From the NCBI GenBank assembly GCA_964613055.1, contig CAZTGD010000016.1, positions 1 through 44,615 on the forward strand: a stretch of DNA of 44,615 bases, in the 5' to 3' direction. The notes beneath the pieces were generated by a model, which worked only from the letters and a program-made list of their open reading frames with translations, had not been told where the DNA came from and did no database searches. The position numbers and the translations under genes are program-made. The first letter of the stretch is position 1, and each line of letters opens with the position of its first letter. This stretch comes from JAXGMQ01 sp964613055. GTDB lineage: Bacteria > Caldisericota > Caldisericia > JAAYUI01. Of the stretch, positions 25,129 through 33,666 are shown piece by piece.

Positions 25129-28100
25129 TTAGTCCGGTATTGTGAACACGACGTCCACGTCCCTTGTGATAAAGGTAACATTGTCTTCAGCATCAGTCAT
25201 TTCAAATTTTATGCTGAACCTCGCTTTGATGCGTTTTCCTCCGTTTGCTTTGAGCCTGTCGATGATTTCAACGGGGACATAATACTTTATATTCCAGGAG
25301 GGCATCCCTACATAGACATTCTGGATTTTCTTCTCAACTTCCTTTTCTCCAATGTAAGCGTCACTGTTATCTGCATCATACCACGTCACTCCATACTTTG
25401 TCATTCGAATCTCACCAACACCCTGCCGCAAGAAGGTTATCCTGTTAAACACCTCAAGCATTCCATTCCGTTTCCATTCCTGATCAGTGACTGTAGCTTC
25501 ATATGTTACATCAAGATCAGCTTCCTCAACACACGTAACGTTGCATACAAGAGTCTTACTCAAACTGCATGCATTCAATCTAACTGATATCCTGCATGTA
25601 TCACCAGGCTTTGTTTCTTCGCTACCTTCAACCCAGATTATAAGATTGTATGTCTCCTCTCCGGGATTGAGGGTAAATGTCTGTTTGAGTTTGTTCTCTT
25701 TAAAACCAGTCATCCAATCATCATCTGTTCTTTCAACCCTGACAGCGAACAACTGTGCGGTCTTGCTTTCATTCTTAATGATTATCGGAAGATAAACCTT
25801 GTTGCCTTGTATCATATCAACGCTCATTTTCTCAGTTTGTGAATTGAACCATATTGCTTTAAATCTGCATTCCCGTCTTTTTTTGATATTGAATTCACGC
25901 TCAAGAGTTTTGGTCGTTTTGCCACAATCAACCGTCACAACAACCGTAGATTCACCTATCCTCGATTTAGGTGGTATCTGATATGATACCCTCACGTCTA
26001 TGAACTCACCACTGTTGATACTCGCATCATACATATCCAGATACGCAATAATAGGTTCTCCTTGCACTTCTATTTCTAGGGTGAATGAGGATTGGATATT
26101 ACCAAAATTCCATATCCTGAATGATTCGAACCAGTTATCTTCAGTTTCAACCGTCGAAGTGGTCCTATCAGAAAGCCATTCCAATTCAAATGTGCACTCT
26201 AGTAACTTGCAGGTGAGGTTCCAAGAGATCGTTTTTGTTTCGCCGCAGGCAATGACATTAACCTTCACTTTAATCGATTCTCCATCAGAAGTATCTTTTG
26301 GGGGGGATGCTGATATTGGTATTATTATTGAATCATCAGTGCTGATAAATATCTTATCACCTTTAGAGTAACCCTTGAATCCAACCGTCCATATCTGGGA
26401 ACCACTAGTATTACCTGTAACGTCATAATCTATTATGAAACCTTGTTGCCTACTGCTAGTGTTCTTAATTTCAAGATTCCTGATAATATCCGTCCCCGGG
26501 TTTACATCATCTCTTATACTAGCACCTTCACCATCCCATACCACTTCATATGAGCAGTTTGGAGCTGTTACAGTTATATTAATGGTAATTACTCTTATCT
26601 GAACACCGGATTGTATTGTTATATCTATTGCACAATTCTCGCCTGCTGGAACACTCTCATTAGGCATAACAGAAACAGACATCGGTACAGACTCTTCAGA
26701 CTCTACTTCAAGCCAGGCAGGTGAATCTGATCCAATAAAACTCACATCCCAATTCGATTGCACCTTACCGATAGATACCTGAGCTTGGATGGTATCGTCA
26801 AATAGATTTGCCACTTCAAAATCAAATGTCGACTCCGTACCCCTCATTATTTCTGCATCTAGAGTGTTCAAACCTGGAGAATTACTCCAATTAACCTCAA
26901 ATAGCCACGGGTTTGGAGTGAGATCTGCTTCAAGACAGAAATCCTCTATACTTATTCCATTTCTGAGAAGCTCTACACAATAACTGTAGGAAATGCCTGG
27001 TTCGGCTGTATCATCAGTAATAATCACTTCTGGATTTGATATATCAACAATCAGGGAGTTAACCACTTCATCATCTCTGAGTAGCTGGAGTTCTACATTG
27101 GAGTTCTTTGGATTGAATGCAATATCAGAGTTAATCCTCGTCTGAAATGATACTGTCCCGACTCCATCCTCCTGGACGGTTTCGTAGGTCACCTTTTCTA
27201 ATGCTTTTGAAACACCACAAGGACAATCAAACGACGTCTTTCCCTTGAAATTATGCGATGATACAATCATTTTCTCACCAGAGTCATCATTGATCATCCA
27301 ACCGGCAGGCCTGCCATGCGGTAAACGGACAATAAGATCCGCCTTGCCATTAACACACAGACTACCTATCTGTTTACCTGCAGGGGAATTCAGGATTGGA
27401 AGGTTCATTCTAAGCATTGGGTTTGGAGTCAATGGAATATTCTTCGGTAGAGCAAAAACCTTGAAACTTCCAAAATAATGGTCGTTATCCATGAAGTTAA
27501 GGTTTAAATACCTTGGTTTTGGAGAGTTCTCAATCTCAAGATTAAGTATGTCTTCGCCTATAGTTTTACTTTTACTGTTCATATTCCAAGATGTTGTACC
27601 AGCTTCCTTAACGCTGAAGAAACCGTTAACGGGGCTACTACAATCAGTAACTCTCGAAGTATTTCCGACTGGTCTTAGATCAATCATTTCAAACCCAATG
27701 TTTGTAAACTGATCTTCAAGCCCTGGACAGCTTGAGCCTGGGAAAAAGCCACAACCATCCTCAAGAGAAACACTCAATGTATTGTCACCACCAATATCAA
27801 AGGAAAAATCGACAAGCGAAGAAAGCAACGTAAGTGATATACTTACTGCCTGTGAGGTGTTATCCTCACTGTGATTGGTGAAAGACAATTCAAAATCGCC
27901 TTTAGCCAATGAACACACTTCACAGCCTGGAGGGTTTGGTACATTAACACTTACGACCTCGCATTTTGCATACATTGGGATATTGCGTATTGACCAAGCT
28001 ACTGAACTTCCATCAATCCTAGCTATTGGTAACGATATATCGTATTGGAGAGAGTCTTCTTGAGACTCCTTTCCAAAAATATCAAATCCAGCAAGCATGA

Positions 28101-29211
28101 ATGTAGCATCAACGATATCTTTGTTATCTGTTACTAGTACAACCGTATGGAAATCAGACATGTTGCTCATGTTTGATTTGCATGACACATCAAATGCCTG
28201 AAGTCCTTGCTCATTGGGTTCCAACCAGTAAGTCAGATTTGTCAGATTGAGTGGTCTTCCTATAACATCAGTGTAGTCCATCAGAGGAATAGCTTTATTC
28301 CTGTCACCATCAAAAACGAGTACTTTCGCTCCTTCGATAAACGCGTTCAGAGGATCATCACCTATGATGAGAGTGACTGAATCAATGGATACGATCTGAC
28401 CAAGCGAACACCTGCCCAGAGATGAGAGACCCTTAATCGCTCTTTCAACAGCTTTCGGGGTGTACATTGGGAAGACTATATCTATGCGCTTCTCTGAACC
28501 AATCCAACTCACTTCGCCTTCAAGGTTCTCAGCAACAAATCGGAAGGGAAGCATTGTTCGACCATTGATGATCTTAGGAACAATCTCTGGATTCTCATTG
28601 ATCTGTTTTTGATTGCCATCTACGACTGCCACACCATTCCCTATAGACAACGAAAGATGGTGAGGAGGGAGATCGACTGTCACTGATTTTGTTGCTCCAT
28701 CCCAACCGATTGTTCCACCTATCGCCTCAACTATGGGTCTTATCGACACAAAGGTGTTTCCTTGCTGAATGACCGGCTCTGTGTCAATCGGAGTTACATC
28801 ACAATCAACAGCCATTTCTTTCTTGCCAATCCACAACTTTATTATTACGGAGTCTGTCTCTTCACACTCATCTGGGATGTAAACTGGAAGTGTTGCAGAA
28901 CGCGCGGCTATCCTCCCGTCACCACCCACAACCATGATTGAGTAATTATGGGCACCAGGATTAGGATTATCTGTGTAACTGGTTTCTGAAGGTTTCAACG
29001 TAGCGACAGGTTCGCTCTCATCAGTATAATCACGATAAACATAAATGGTTGATGCAGATATGCTCTCCCAACTCAATTCAACCATACCTTTTGAAGGTTC
29101 TGCCTTGACCTCAATAAACGCGGGGCTCGTTTCTCCAAAAGCCACAGTTGGGAACGCTATCGAACCTAGTAGTAACGCTAAACACAATGCAAACGAAACA
29201 TACCTGCTCAT
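25129..29211 (-). CDS. Secreted multi-repeat protein with N-terminal stalk module
   Basis: A 1360-residue exported protein. The start at 29211 follows GGAGG six bases upstream and opens a signal peptide (MSRYVSFALCLALLLGSIAF); the frame also runs up to 29256 without a site. Domains in order: a fibronectin-III-like domain (about 25-110), a copper-amine-oxidase-N-like stalk (about 120-250, with GRTMLPFRFVAENLEGE), an unassigned central part, and from about residue 765 four tandem Ig-like repeats of about 120 residues. Each repeat opens with [C]x[FY]xxxW (FEVNW, CSYEVVW, CTFELEW, CRFKAIW) and carries paired cysteines, probably disulfides. The stalk is near the N-terminus here, unlike in the other two stalk proteins of the window. 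A structural or adhesive surface role is inferred. Confidence 0.82.
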   Translation of the reverse strand: MSRYVSFALCLALLLGSIAFPTVAFGETSPAFIEVKAEPSKGMVELSWESISASTIYVYRDYTDESEPVATLKPSETSYTDNPNPGAHNYSIMVVGGDGRIAARSATLPVYIPDECEETDSVIIKLWIGKKEMAVDCDVTPIDTEPVIQQGNTFVSIRPIVEAIGGTIGWDGATKSVTVDLPPHHLSLSIGNGVAVVDGNQKQINENPEIVPKIINGRTMLPFRFVAENLEGEVSWIGSEKRIDIVFPMYTPKAVERAIKGLSSLGRCSLGQIVSIDSVTLIIGDDPLNAFIEGAKVLVFDGDRNKAIPLMDYTDVIGRPLNLTNLTYWLEPNEQGLQAFDVSCKSNMSNMSDFHTVVLVTDNKDIVDATFMLAGFDIFGKESQEDSLQYDISLPIARIDGSSVAWSIRNIPMYAKCEVVSVNVPNPPGCEVCSLAKGDFELSFTNHSEDNTSQAVSISLTLLSSLVDFSFDIGGDNTLSVSLEDGCGFFPGSSCPGLEDQFTNIGFEMIDLRPVGNTSRVTDCSSPVNGFFSVKEAGTTSWNMNSKSKTIGEDILNLEIENSPKPRYLNLNFMDNDHYFGSFKVFALPKNIPLTPNPMLRMNLPILNSPAGKQIGSLCVNGKADLIVRLPHGRPAGWMINDDSGEKMIVSSHNFKGKTSFDCPCGVSKALEKVTYETVQEDGVGTVSFQTRINSDIAFNPKNSNVELQLLRDDEVVNSLIVDISNPEVIITDDTAEPGISYSYCVELLRNGISIEDFCLEADLTPNPWLFEVNWSNSPGLNTLDAEIMRGTESTFDFEVANLFDDTIQAQVSIGKVQSNWDVSFIGSDSPAWLEVESEESVPMSVSVMPNESVPAGENCAIDITIQSGVQIRVITINITVTAPNCSYEVVWDGEGASIRDDVNPGTDIIRNLEIKNTSSRQQGFIIDYDVTGNTSGSQIWTVGFKGYSKGDKIFISTDDSIIIPISASPPKDTSDGESIKVKVNVIACGETKTISWNLTCKLLECTFELEWLSDRTTSTVETEDNWFESFRIWNFGNIQSSFTLEIEVQGEPIIAYLDMYDASINSGEFIDVRVSYQIPPKSRIGESTVVVTVDCGKTTKTLEREFNIKKRRECRFKAIWFNSQTEKMSVDMIQGNKVYLPIIIKNESKTAQLFAVRVERTDDDWMTGFKENKLKQTFTLNPGEETYNLIIWVEGSEETKPGDTCRISVRLNACSLSKTLVCNVTCVEEADLDVTYEATVTDQEWKRNGMLEVFNRITFLRQGVGEIRMTKYGVTWYDADNSDAYIGEKEVEKKIQNVYVGMPSWNIKYYVPVEIIDRLKANGGKRIKARFSIKFEMTDAEDNVTFITRDVDVVFTIPD

Positions 29212-29227
29212 ATACACCTCCGCCAAT

Positions 29228-29256
29228 AGAATAATTGAATTGGTTTGAGTGGTCAA
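29228..29256 (-). promoter_or_regulatory. Promoter of the 1360-residue secreted protein
   Basis: TTGACC (29256-29251), a 17-bp spacer and TATTCT (29233-29228) on the minus strand. The leader is short but includes the GGAGG site. Confidence 0.65.
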
Positions 29257-29340
29257 TGTTAAATGCTAACCTCTGAATAACCAAGCTTTACCGAATCTAA
29301 TCATAGAAAGAATATCTTAAGTATTTAATCGTTAGATATT

Positions 29341-30468
29341 TCAGTATTTACCAAGGTATATTCTCTTTGCACCTTCCTTTGTGAGTTGAGGATTGCCTGG
29401 AATTATACCCTCTATAGCTTTCTGCTCAAACAGATCTCCCACAAATCGCGTAGCCATACGTTCGGGAATGCCCATCTCTTTGAGTGAAGTTAGACAGTCA
29501 ATGGATCCGAGAAATCCCCTCATATCATCAGTAACATTTGAAACGAACTTTTCGAAGCGGCTGGGGAAATGTTTCTCGACATACTCAAGCGTGGGAAGAA
29601 GCAAGTAAGCGAGTCCCAACCCATGAGGAATATCGTAATGTGCTGACATAATATGCTCCATCCAATGCATGAGGAAACCACCTGACCTGCCATTGTTTGG
29701 CATACCGCTTAGAGCTACTGCAGATGCCCATGAAAGCTGTGAACGAGCTGTAAGGTCATTACCCTCGATTAATGCTTGTGGAAGATACTCCATGACCGTC
29801 TTCATAACTCCTTCACTTACATAATCCTGAACGGGTGTGTGCTCATCATCCGTTGTAAGATATGTTTCCAATACATGAATTATGATGTCAACTCCACCAT
29901 ACGCTGTGTGGTTTGGAGGTGTGCTTGCTGTCAGTTCGGGATCCATTATCGAAACCTTAGGGAATATAAACGGTGAGTGGAAACCAAACTTCTCTTTTGT
30001 TTCCCAGTTCGTTATCACAGCACCAGCGTTAAATTCTGACCCAGTCGCGGCAAGGGTTGGAAGTAACACAACAGGTAATGCGGATTCTGCTTTTACCTCT
30101 TGCTTGACGTAAGACCAGACAGGTTTTTCCCCACTTGCCGAAACAGCGATGAGTTTGCTGGCGTCCATAACTGAACCACCCCCCACTCCAACTACACAGT
30201 CGCAATCATTCTCGCTGGCAACAGCCACCGCTTTATCACAGGTTGACTCCCTAGGATTTGGTTCGATTCCATAGAAAGGGGTTGGTTTTAATCCACATTC
30301 TTTGAGTATGTTCAAGCACCGACTATCCAGCCCGGTCTCTTTGGCTGAGGTCTTACCAAAAACAACTAGAGGTCTCTCACCTATCGCCTTTGTCTCAACT
30401 CCGAGTTTGGTTGTCTCACCAATACCGAAAATGATCTTCACCGGATTGTAGAATACGAAATTTTTCAT
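29341..30468 (-). CDS. Iron-containing alcohol dehydrogenase
   Basis: A 375-residue group III NAD(P)-dependent alcohol dehydrogenase of the butanol-dehydrogenase (BdhA/YqhD) subgroup. The dinucleotide loop GVGGGSVMDASK (residues 94-105) and the metal ligands D194, H198 (GGVDIIIHVLETY), H268 and H282 (HWMEHIMSAHYDIPHGLG) are all present, so it should be active on aldehydes/alcohols. Partner substrates cannot be told. It is separated by about 130 bp from the secreted protein gene downstream and is divergent from the SLOG protein; both divergent starts are without leaders. Confidence 0.93.
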   Translation of the reverse strand: MKNFVFYNPVKIIFGIGETTKLGVETKAIGERPLVVFGKTSAKETGLDSRCLNILKECGLKPTPFYGIEPNPRESTCDKAVAVASENDCDCVVGVGGGSVMDASKLIAVSASGEKPVWSYVKQEVKAESALPVVLLPTLAATGSEFNAGAVITNWETKEKFGFHSPFIFPKVSIMDPELTASTPPNHTAYGGVDIIIHVLETYLTTDDEHTPVQDYVSEGVMKTVMEYLPQALIEGNDLTARSQLSWASAVALSGMPNNGRSGGFLMHWMEHIMSAHYDIPHGLGLAYLLLPTLEYVEKHFPSRFEKFVSNVTDDMRGFLGSIDCLTSLKEMGIPERMATRFVGDLFEQKAIEGIIPGNPQLTKEGAKRIYLGKY

Positions 30469-30474
30469 ACTAAT

Positions 30475-30503
30475 AATGTACCTTGTTGTGGTCCAATTGC
30501 CAA
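30475..30503 (-). promoter_or_regulatory. Alcohol dehydrogenase promoter, leaderless type
   Basis: TTGGCA (30503-30498), a 17-bp spacer and TACATT (30480-30475) on the minus strand end 6 nt before the ATG. Confidence 0.55.
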
Positions 30504-30509
30504 CCCCCC

Positions 30510-30536
30510 TTGAAAAATCTTACTTATAAATAAAAT
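30510..30536 (+). promoter_or_regulatory. SLOG protein promoter, leaderless type
   Basis: TTGAAA (30510-30515), a 15-bp spacer and TAAAAT (30531-30536) end 7 nt before ATG 30544. An overlapping TATAAA (30525-30530) is an alternative -10. Confidence 0.5.
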
Positions 30537-30543
30537 CCTTAAC

Positions 30544-31020
30544 ATGGATGAATTTAAAATCATTTCAGGTGGACAAACAGGAGTAGATAGAGCCGCACTG
30601 GATGTTGCAATTACGCGGGGTATTCCTCACGGGGGGTGGTGCCCTAAAGGCAGAATTGCCGAAGATGGGCGAATTGAAGATTATTACAAACTGGTTGAAA
30701 CAGAATCCGAGGGATATATTCAAAGGACAGCAATGAATGTCATCGACTCGGATGCAACACTGATAATATACTATGAAAAGCTATCTGGTGGGACATTGTT
30801 GACAAGGGAGATTGCAAAGAAAGAGAACAAACCGTATCTCACAGTTGAGCTTAACAAGAAGACAACACAAGTAAAAGTGGATAAAGCTTTGAAATGGCTT
30901 TGTATTCAAAAACCACAAATACTAAACATTGCAGGTCCAAGAGCATCTTCTAGACCCGAATTCTATTCAGTTGCTAAGATGTTTATCGAATCGGTTCTAT
31001 CACTTTACCTCTGGGAATAA
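30544..31020 (+). CDS. Putative molybdenum-carrier (SLOG superfamily) protein
   Basis: A 158-residue Rossmannoid protein matching the 'putative molybdenum carrier' family. It opens with the hallmark IISGGQTGVDRAALDVA, followed by GIPHGGWCPKGRIAEDG, then SDATLIIYY and LSGGTLLTREIAKKENKPYL, and ends with the NIAGPRASSRPEFY segment. The family lies in the SLOG group, whose members bind nucleotides or nucleotide-derived cofactors. Actual molybdopterin binding is not proven for most members. It is divergent from the alcohol dehydrogenase and separate from the next membrane protein gene, which has its own promoter. Confidence 0.85.
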   Translation: MDEFKIISGGQTGVDRAALDVAITRGIPHGGWCPKGRIAEDGRIEDYYKLVETESEGYIQRTAMNVIDSDATLIIYYEKLSGGTLLTREIAKKENKPYLTVELNKKTTQVKVDKALKWLCIQKPQILNIAGPRASSRPEFYSVAKMFIESVLSLYLWE

Positions 31021-31048
31021 CTAAGATTTCGTAATTTTGTCTAGGTAT

Positions 31049-31077
31049 TTGACAATAAAAAAAGGTGGTATGTTATC
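31049..31077 (+). promoter_or_regulatory. Promoter of the 31103 membrane protein gene
   Basis: A perfect TTGACA (31049-31054) lies upstream of an extended-type TGTTATCT stretch with a slightly long spacer; the gene has its own GAGGAG ribosome site. Confidence 0.4.
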
Positions 31078-31102
31078 TACATTGATATGAGAGGAGATAA
31101 GT

Positions 31103-31594
31103 ATGGAAAGAACAGAGAGTAAAATCGTAGAAACTGCCCCACAAGATGAGAACGATGTTATACAAAATCTACAGAGCTTCGGATGGAATCTTCAGAATAG
31201 ACAAGAATTGCGTTTTGAAGGAAATTCTCGAACAACCCCCGATATGTTGTCTGGATTCGGTGGAATAGAATCGAGTACAACAACAACCGAAATTCATCAC
31301 TACGTAAAATTACATTTCGTCAGAAGTATGAATATACCAAATCTCGATGAAATACATGATCTAGAGAACGAGTATTTTAACTTATCAATACCAGATAAAC
31401 CGAAATTGTTCCCTGTTGGTCTTTGGCTTTGGATAATACTTTCTTTAATTTACGGAATTGTACTCGTGATTTACGCCATTTATTATTTACTATCCTATAA
31501 ACCATCACTTGAGAAATGGAATATGTATGCACGTGCAACTATCAAAAGAGCAAATGAAATAGAACAAGAGATACCGGTTTTACTACAAGGATAG
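31103..31594 (+). CDS. Membrane protein of unknown function
   Basis: A 163-residue protein with a soluble N-terminal half (residues 1-100, containing a Ser/Thr-rich stretch GGIESSTTTTEIHH) and one long or two closely spaced membrane helices at about 104-134 (VGLWLWIILSLIYGIVLVIY). A charged helical C-terminus follows. AGAGGAGA lies seven bases before the ATG. It is followed 6 bp later by a small membrane ORF. I do not recognise the family. Confidence 0.65.
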   Translation: MERTESKIVETAPQDENDVIQNLQSFGWNLQNRQELRFEGNSRTTPDMLSGFGGIESSTTTTEIHHYVKLHFVRSMNIPNLDEIHDLENEYFNLSIPDKPKLFPVGLWLWIILSLIYGIVLVIYAIYYLLSYKPSLEKWNMYARATIKRANEIEQEIPVLLQG

Positions 31595-31600
31595 TGATAT

Positions 31601-31867
31601 ATGGAATTTAAATACGTGTTACTAATAGCTGGTCTAGTTTGGGTGTTTGTTAATGGCAATATGTTTGCGATTATCTGCAATGAACAAAAATGGCTGATTA
31701 ATTGGAATCCAATTGCCATTTTTGTAATAAGTTTATTCATGTGGTAGTATGTTATAATATGGTGCATCCAGCACTTCTCCGCACTTACAACTGAATTTAA
31801 ACTCAAGTTTTTTGCTTTGCTAGCCACACTGACATTGGGGATCATTGGAGCTTTGACATACACTTAA
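31601..31867 (+). pseudogene. Small membrane protein interrupted by an in-frame TAG
   Basis: ATG 31601 begins a 48-codon hydrophobic ORF (MEFKYVLLIAGLVWVF...) ending at TAG 31745-31747. Beyond that stop the same frame stays open for another 39 codons, ending in a hydrophobic stretch (FFALLATLTLGIIGALTY) and TAA 31865-31867. The second half has no in-frame ATG of its own. One nonsense change in an 88-residue, roughly three-helix protein is the simplest reading; an intact 48-residue protein with chance continuation is the alternative. It directly follows the 31103 membrane protein gene. Confidence 0.45.
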
Positions 31868-31932
31868 AACGTTTGACAAATGAATATTCTAGACAGACGT
31901 TCAAAGTGAAGGTTGTATGATTTTGTTTGGAA

Positions 31933-32427
31933 TTAATTACTGCTATCGACCGTTGATTTCACCTTGGATACAAATTCTTCAACGGCTGTTGCATCGATTT
32001 TTGGTTCTTCCAGCTTCTCTGATTCAACAATCTTCTTCATGATTGAGCGTTCCAGAAGGTTCATCTTGTCCCACTTGAGCAACGCACCAAGGTGCGCTAT
32101 CTCAATTGCATTCTCCCTGATTGCCTTCGGAAAGCCCTTTTTAACCTGCTGGTCAAATTTTTCTCCCTTGTTCATACAGCAAACAAAGAACGCCATCTGC
32201 TTGTCCTCTAGCTTCCTGAGGTTCACCTTCATGAAACGGATCAGATGAGCATGCAGGTTGCCCATTCGGACAGACCCACCAGCAATTATCAGATCGTAAT
32301 CCCTTACATCAGGGTTTGAATTCTTCGACAGGTCTACGATGTCGGGTGAATCAAAGTGTTCAGCAATCATACTAGCGCATTTCTCACTCGTGCCTGATTT
32401 GGTTGCAAATGCTATCAGTGTCTTCAT
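31933..32427 (-). CDS. Flavodoxin-domain protein
   Basis: A 164-residue flavodoxin-like protein. The FMN phosphate loop is ATKSGTSEKCA at the N-terminus, and the second strand/loop is DYDLIIAGGSVRMGNLHAHL, followed by MAFFVCCMNKG. This is the pattern of the protoporphyrinogen-oxidase (HemG)/flavodoxin-domain family rather than of short electron-carrier flavodoxins. No haem genes are nearby, so its role is probably a general NAD(P)H- or quinone-linked reductase step. GGGGGAG lies before the ATG. It follows the rplL terminator and probably has its own weak promoter (TTGCGG, 17 bp, CATAAT) inside the terminator's downstream flank. Confidence 0.8.
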   Translation of the reverse strand: MKTLIAFATKSGTSEKCASMIAEHFDSPDIVDLSKNSNPDVRDYDLIIAGGSVRMGNLHAHLIRFMKVNLRKLEDKQMAFFVCCMNKGEKFDQQVKKGFPKAIRENAIEIAHLGALLKWDKMNLLERSIMKKIVESEKLEEPKIDATAVEEFVSKVKSTVDSSN

Positions 32428-32464
32428 AGTACTCCCCCTACTTCGTATACCTGCATTATGCCAT

Positions 32465-32509
32465 AAAAACGACAGCCCCGCAAGTGCAATGTAAACCTAC
32501 GGGGCAGTC
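32465..32509 (-). terminator. Terminator of the ribosomal protein operon
   Basis: On the minus strand a 10-bp stem (32509-32500 with 32480-32471, one mismatch) with a long loop runs into GTTTTTAT. It ends transcription after rplL. Confidence 0.8.
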
Positions 32510-32535
32510 TGTAAGTGTCTTAGTGTTTATTATTA

Positions 32536-32913
32536 CTACTTTATGTCTACAACAGCGCCAACAGCAGACAGCTTCTCTTTGATCTCGTCGGCTTCCTCTT
32601 TTGAAACCTTCTCTTTTACGGGCTTTGGAACGGCGTCCACAAGGGCTTTTGACTCCTTGAGTCCAAGTCCTGTTATCTCCTTGACAGCCTTGATAACTGG
32701 AATCTTCTGCTGTCCAACTTCTGCGAGAATAACATCAAACTCTGTCTGTTCCTCATCGGAGGCTTCTCCACCTGCTCCAGGTGCTCCACCTGCCATCATC
32801 ACGGGTGCGGCGGCGGCTGATACATCAAACTTTTCCTCGATGGCTTTAACCAACTCAGAAAGCTCGAGTACTGTCATCTTCTCGATTGTTTCGAGTATCT
32901 CTTCTTTTGTCAT
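32536..32913 (-). CDS. rplL: 50S ribosomal protein L7/L12
   Basis: A 125-residue stalk protein of the large subunit that recruits translation GTPases. The N-terminal dimerisation helix (LETIEKMTVLELSELVKAIEEKF), Ala/Gly-rich hinge (APVMMAGGAPGAGGEA) and C-terminal domain (FDVILAEVG, KIPVIKAVKEITGLGLKESKALVDAVPK) are complete. AAAGGAGA precedes the ATG. It is the last gene of the operon; a terminator, not rpoB, follows. Confidence 0.98.
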   Translation of the reverse strand: MTKEEILETIEKMTVLELSELVKAIEEKFDVSAAAAPVMMAGGAPGAGGEASDEEQTEFDVILAEVGQQKIPVIKAVKEITGLGLKESKALVDAVPKPVKEKVSKEEADEIKEKLSAVGAVVDIK

Positions 32914-32946
32914 TTCGTTTCTCCTTTTAGTTTCAAACTACGTTGG

Positions 32947-33477
32947 CTATGCAACCTTTTCCTTCTGTTCCCTTACGGCACCGAGCACTCTTGCGATGCC
33001 TGTAATGTTTGCCTGCAGTACACGCGCAAACTTGACGATTGGACCATTGAACGCCTGTGCAACCATACCCAGTAACACTTCTCTTGGTGGAATTGAAGCC
33101 AGAGCAACTACTCCGCTCTTGTCAAAGACCTTACCTTCCATAACACCGCCCTTGATCAAAAGCTTCTTCTTATACTCTTTGGCAAAATCCGATAGAATTT
33201 TGGCAGCGCTTGGTGCTTCATCCATTGCAAAGGCGGTTGTTGTCGGACCAGTGAGGTACTCATCCAGTCCTTCCAGCTTTAAATCCTCAGTTGCCTTCTT
33301 TACTAGAGTGTTCTTGTATACCTTCAGCGTTACACCGGTTTCTCGGCACTGTTTCCTAAGCTCTGTGATCGGTTCAGCTGTAAGTCGCTGAGAATCGATG
33401 ATGATGATACCCTTTGCTTCATCCCAAAGCTTTCTTATCTCTTTAACTCTTTCTACCTTCTCTTGTCTTGTTAGCAA
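32947..33477 (-). CDS. rplJ: 50S ribosomal protein L10
   Basis: A 176-residue base of the L7/L12 stalk and the autogenous repressor of rplJL in other bacteria. It has the usual IIIIDSQRLTAEPITELRKQCRE start region and LIKGGVMEGKVF, with the L7/L12-binding helix at the C-terminus. The start is TTG at 33477, six bases after GGAGG; no in-frame ATG is near, so a weak start is used in a highly expressed gene. A 185-nt attenuator leader separates it from rplA. Confidence 0.97.
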   Translation of the reverse strand: MLTRQEKVERVKEIRKLWDEAKGIIIIDSQRLTAEPITELRKQCRETGVTLKVYKNTLVKKATEDLKLEGLDEYLTGPTTTAFAMDEAPSAAKILSDFAKEYKKKLLIKGGVMEGKVFDKSGVVALASIPPREVLLGMVAQAFNGPIVKFARVLQANITGIARVLGAVREQKEKVA

Positions 33478-33483
33478 TTCCTT

Positions 33484-33666
33484 CCTCCTTTCTGTGAGTA
33501 CTAAAAAAGGTCACGCCAGGTTAGACGTGACCTTTTGTCTCATTGTCGGTCAAGTGGTCATAACCTCGGCGAGTGATCAGCTAACTCTGACCTTTAAACC
33601 TTTTCAGTACTCACTGTCTTTGGTCACCTCCCCGTTTGTGGGGAGTTATTACATTAAGCTACTCTG
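33484..33666 (-). promoter_or_regulatory. rplJ (L10) leader with attenuator
   Basis: The 190-nt rplA-rplJ gap reads as an L10 leader. GTGAGTACT (33494-33502) is perfectly complementary to AGTACTCAC (33606-33614), which would close a large leader structure. The same 3' segment overlaps the U-tract side of the terminator hairpin at 33503-33536, so the two folds exclude each other. L10-L12 binding to the leader is the known regulator in other bacteria. Confidence 0.7.
33503..33536 (-). terminator. Attenuator hairpin in the rplJ leader
   Basis: AAAAGGTCACG (33536-33526) pairs perfectly with CGTGACCTTTT (33515-33505), with a 10-nt loop, and runs on into further U residues on the minus strand. Confidence 0.8.

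Noticed and set aside
32543..33391. A 282-codon plus-strand ORF across rplL and rplJ
   Set aside because: It is the antisense shadow of two certain ribosomal protein genes; its Ser/Thr/Ala-rich composition has no protein-like pattern.
33628..33645. CTCCCC/GGGGAG hairpin as a terminator after rplA
   Set aside because: No U-tract follows on the minus strand; it is more likely part of the rplJ leader fold.
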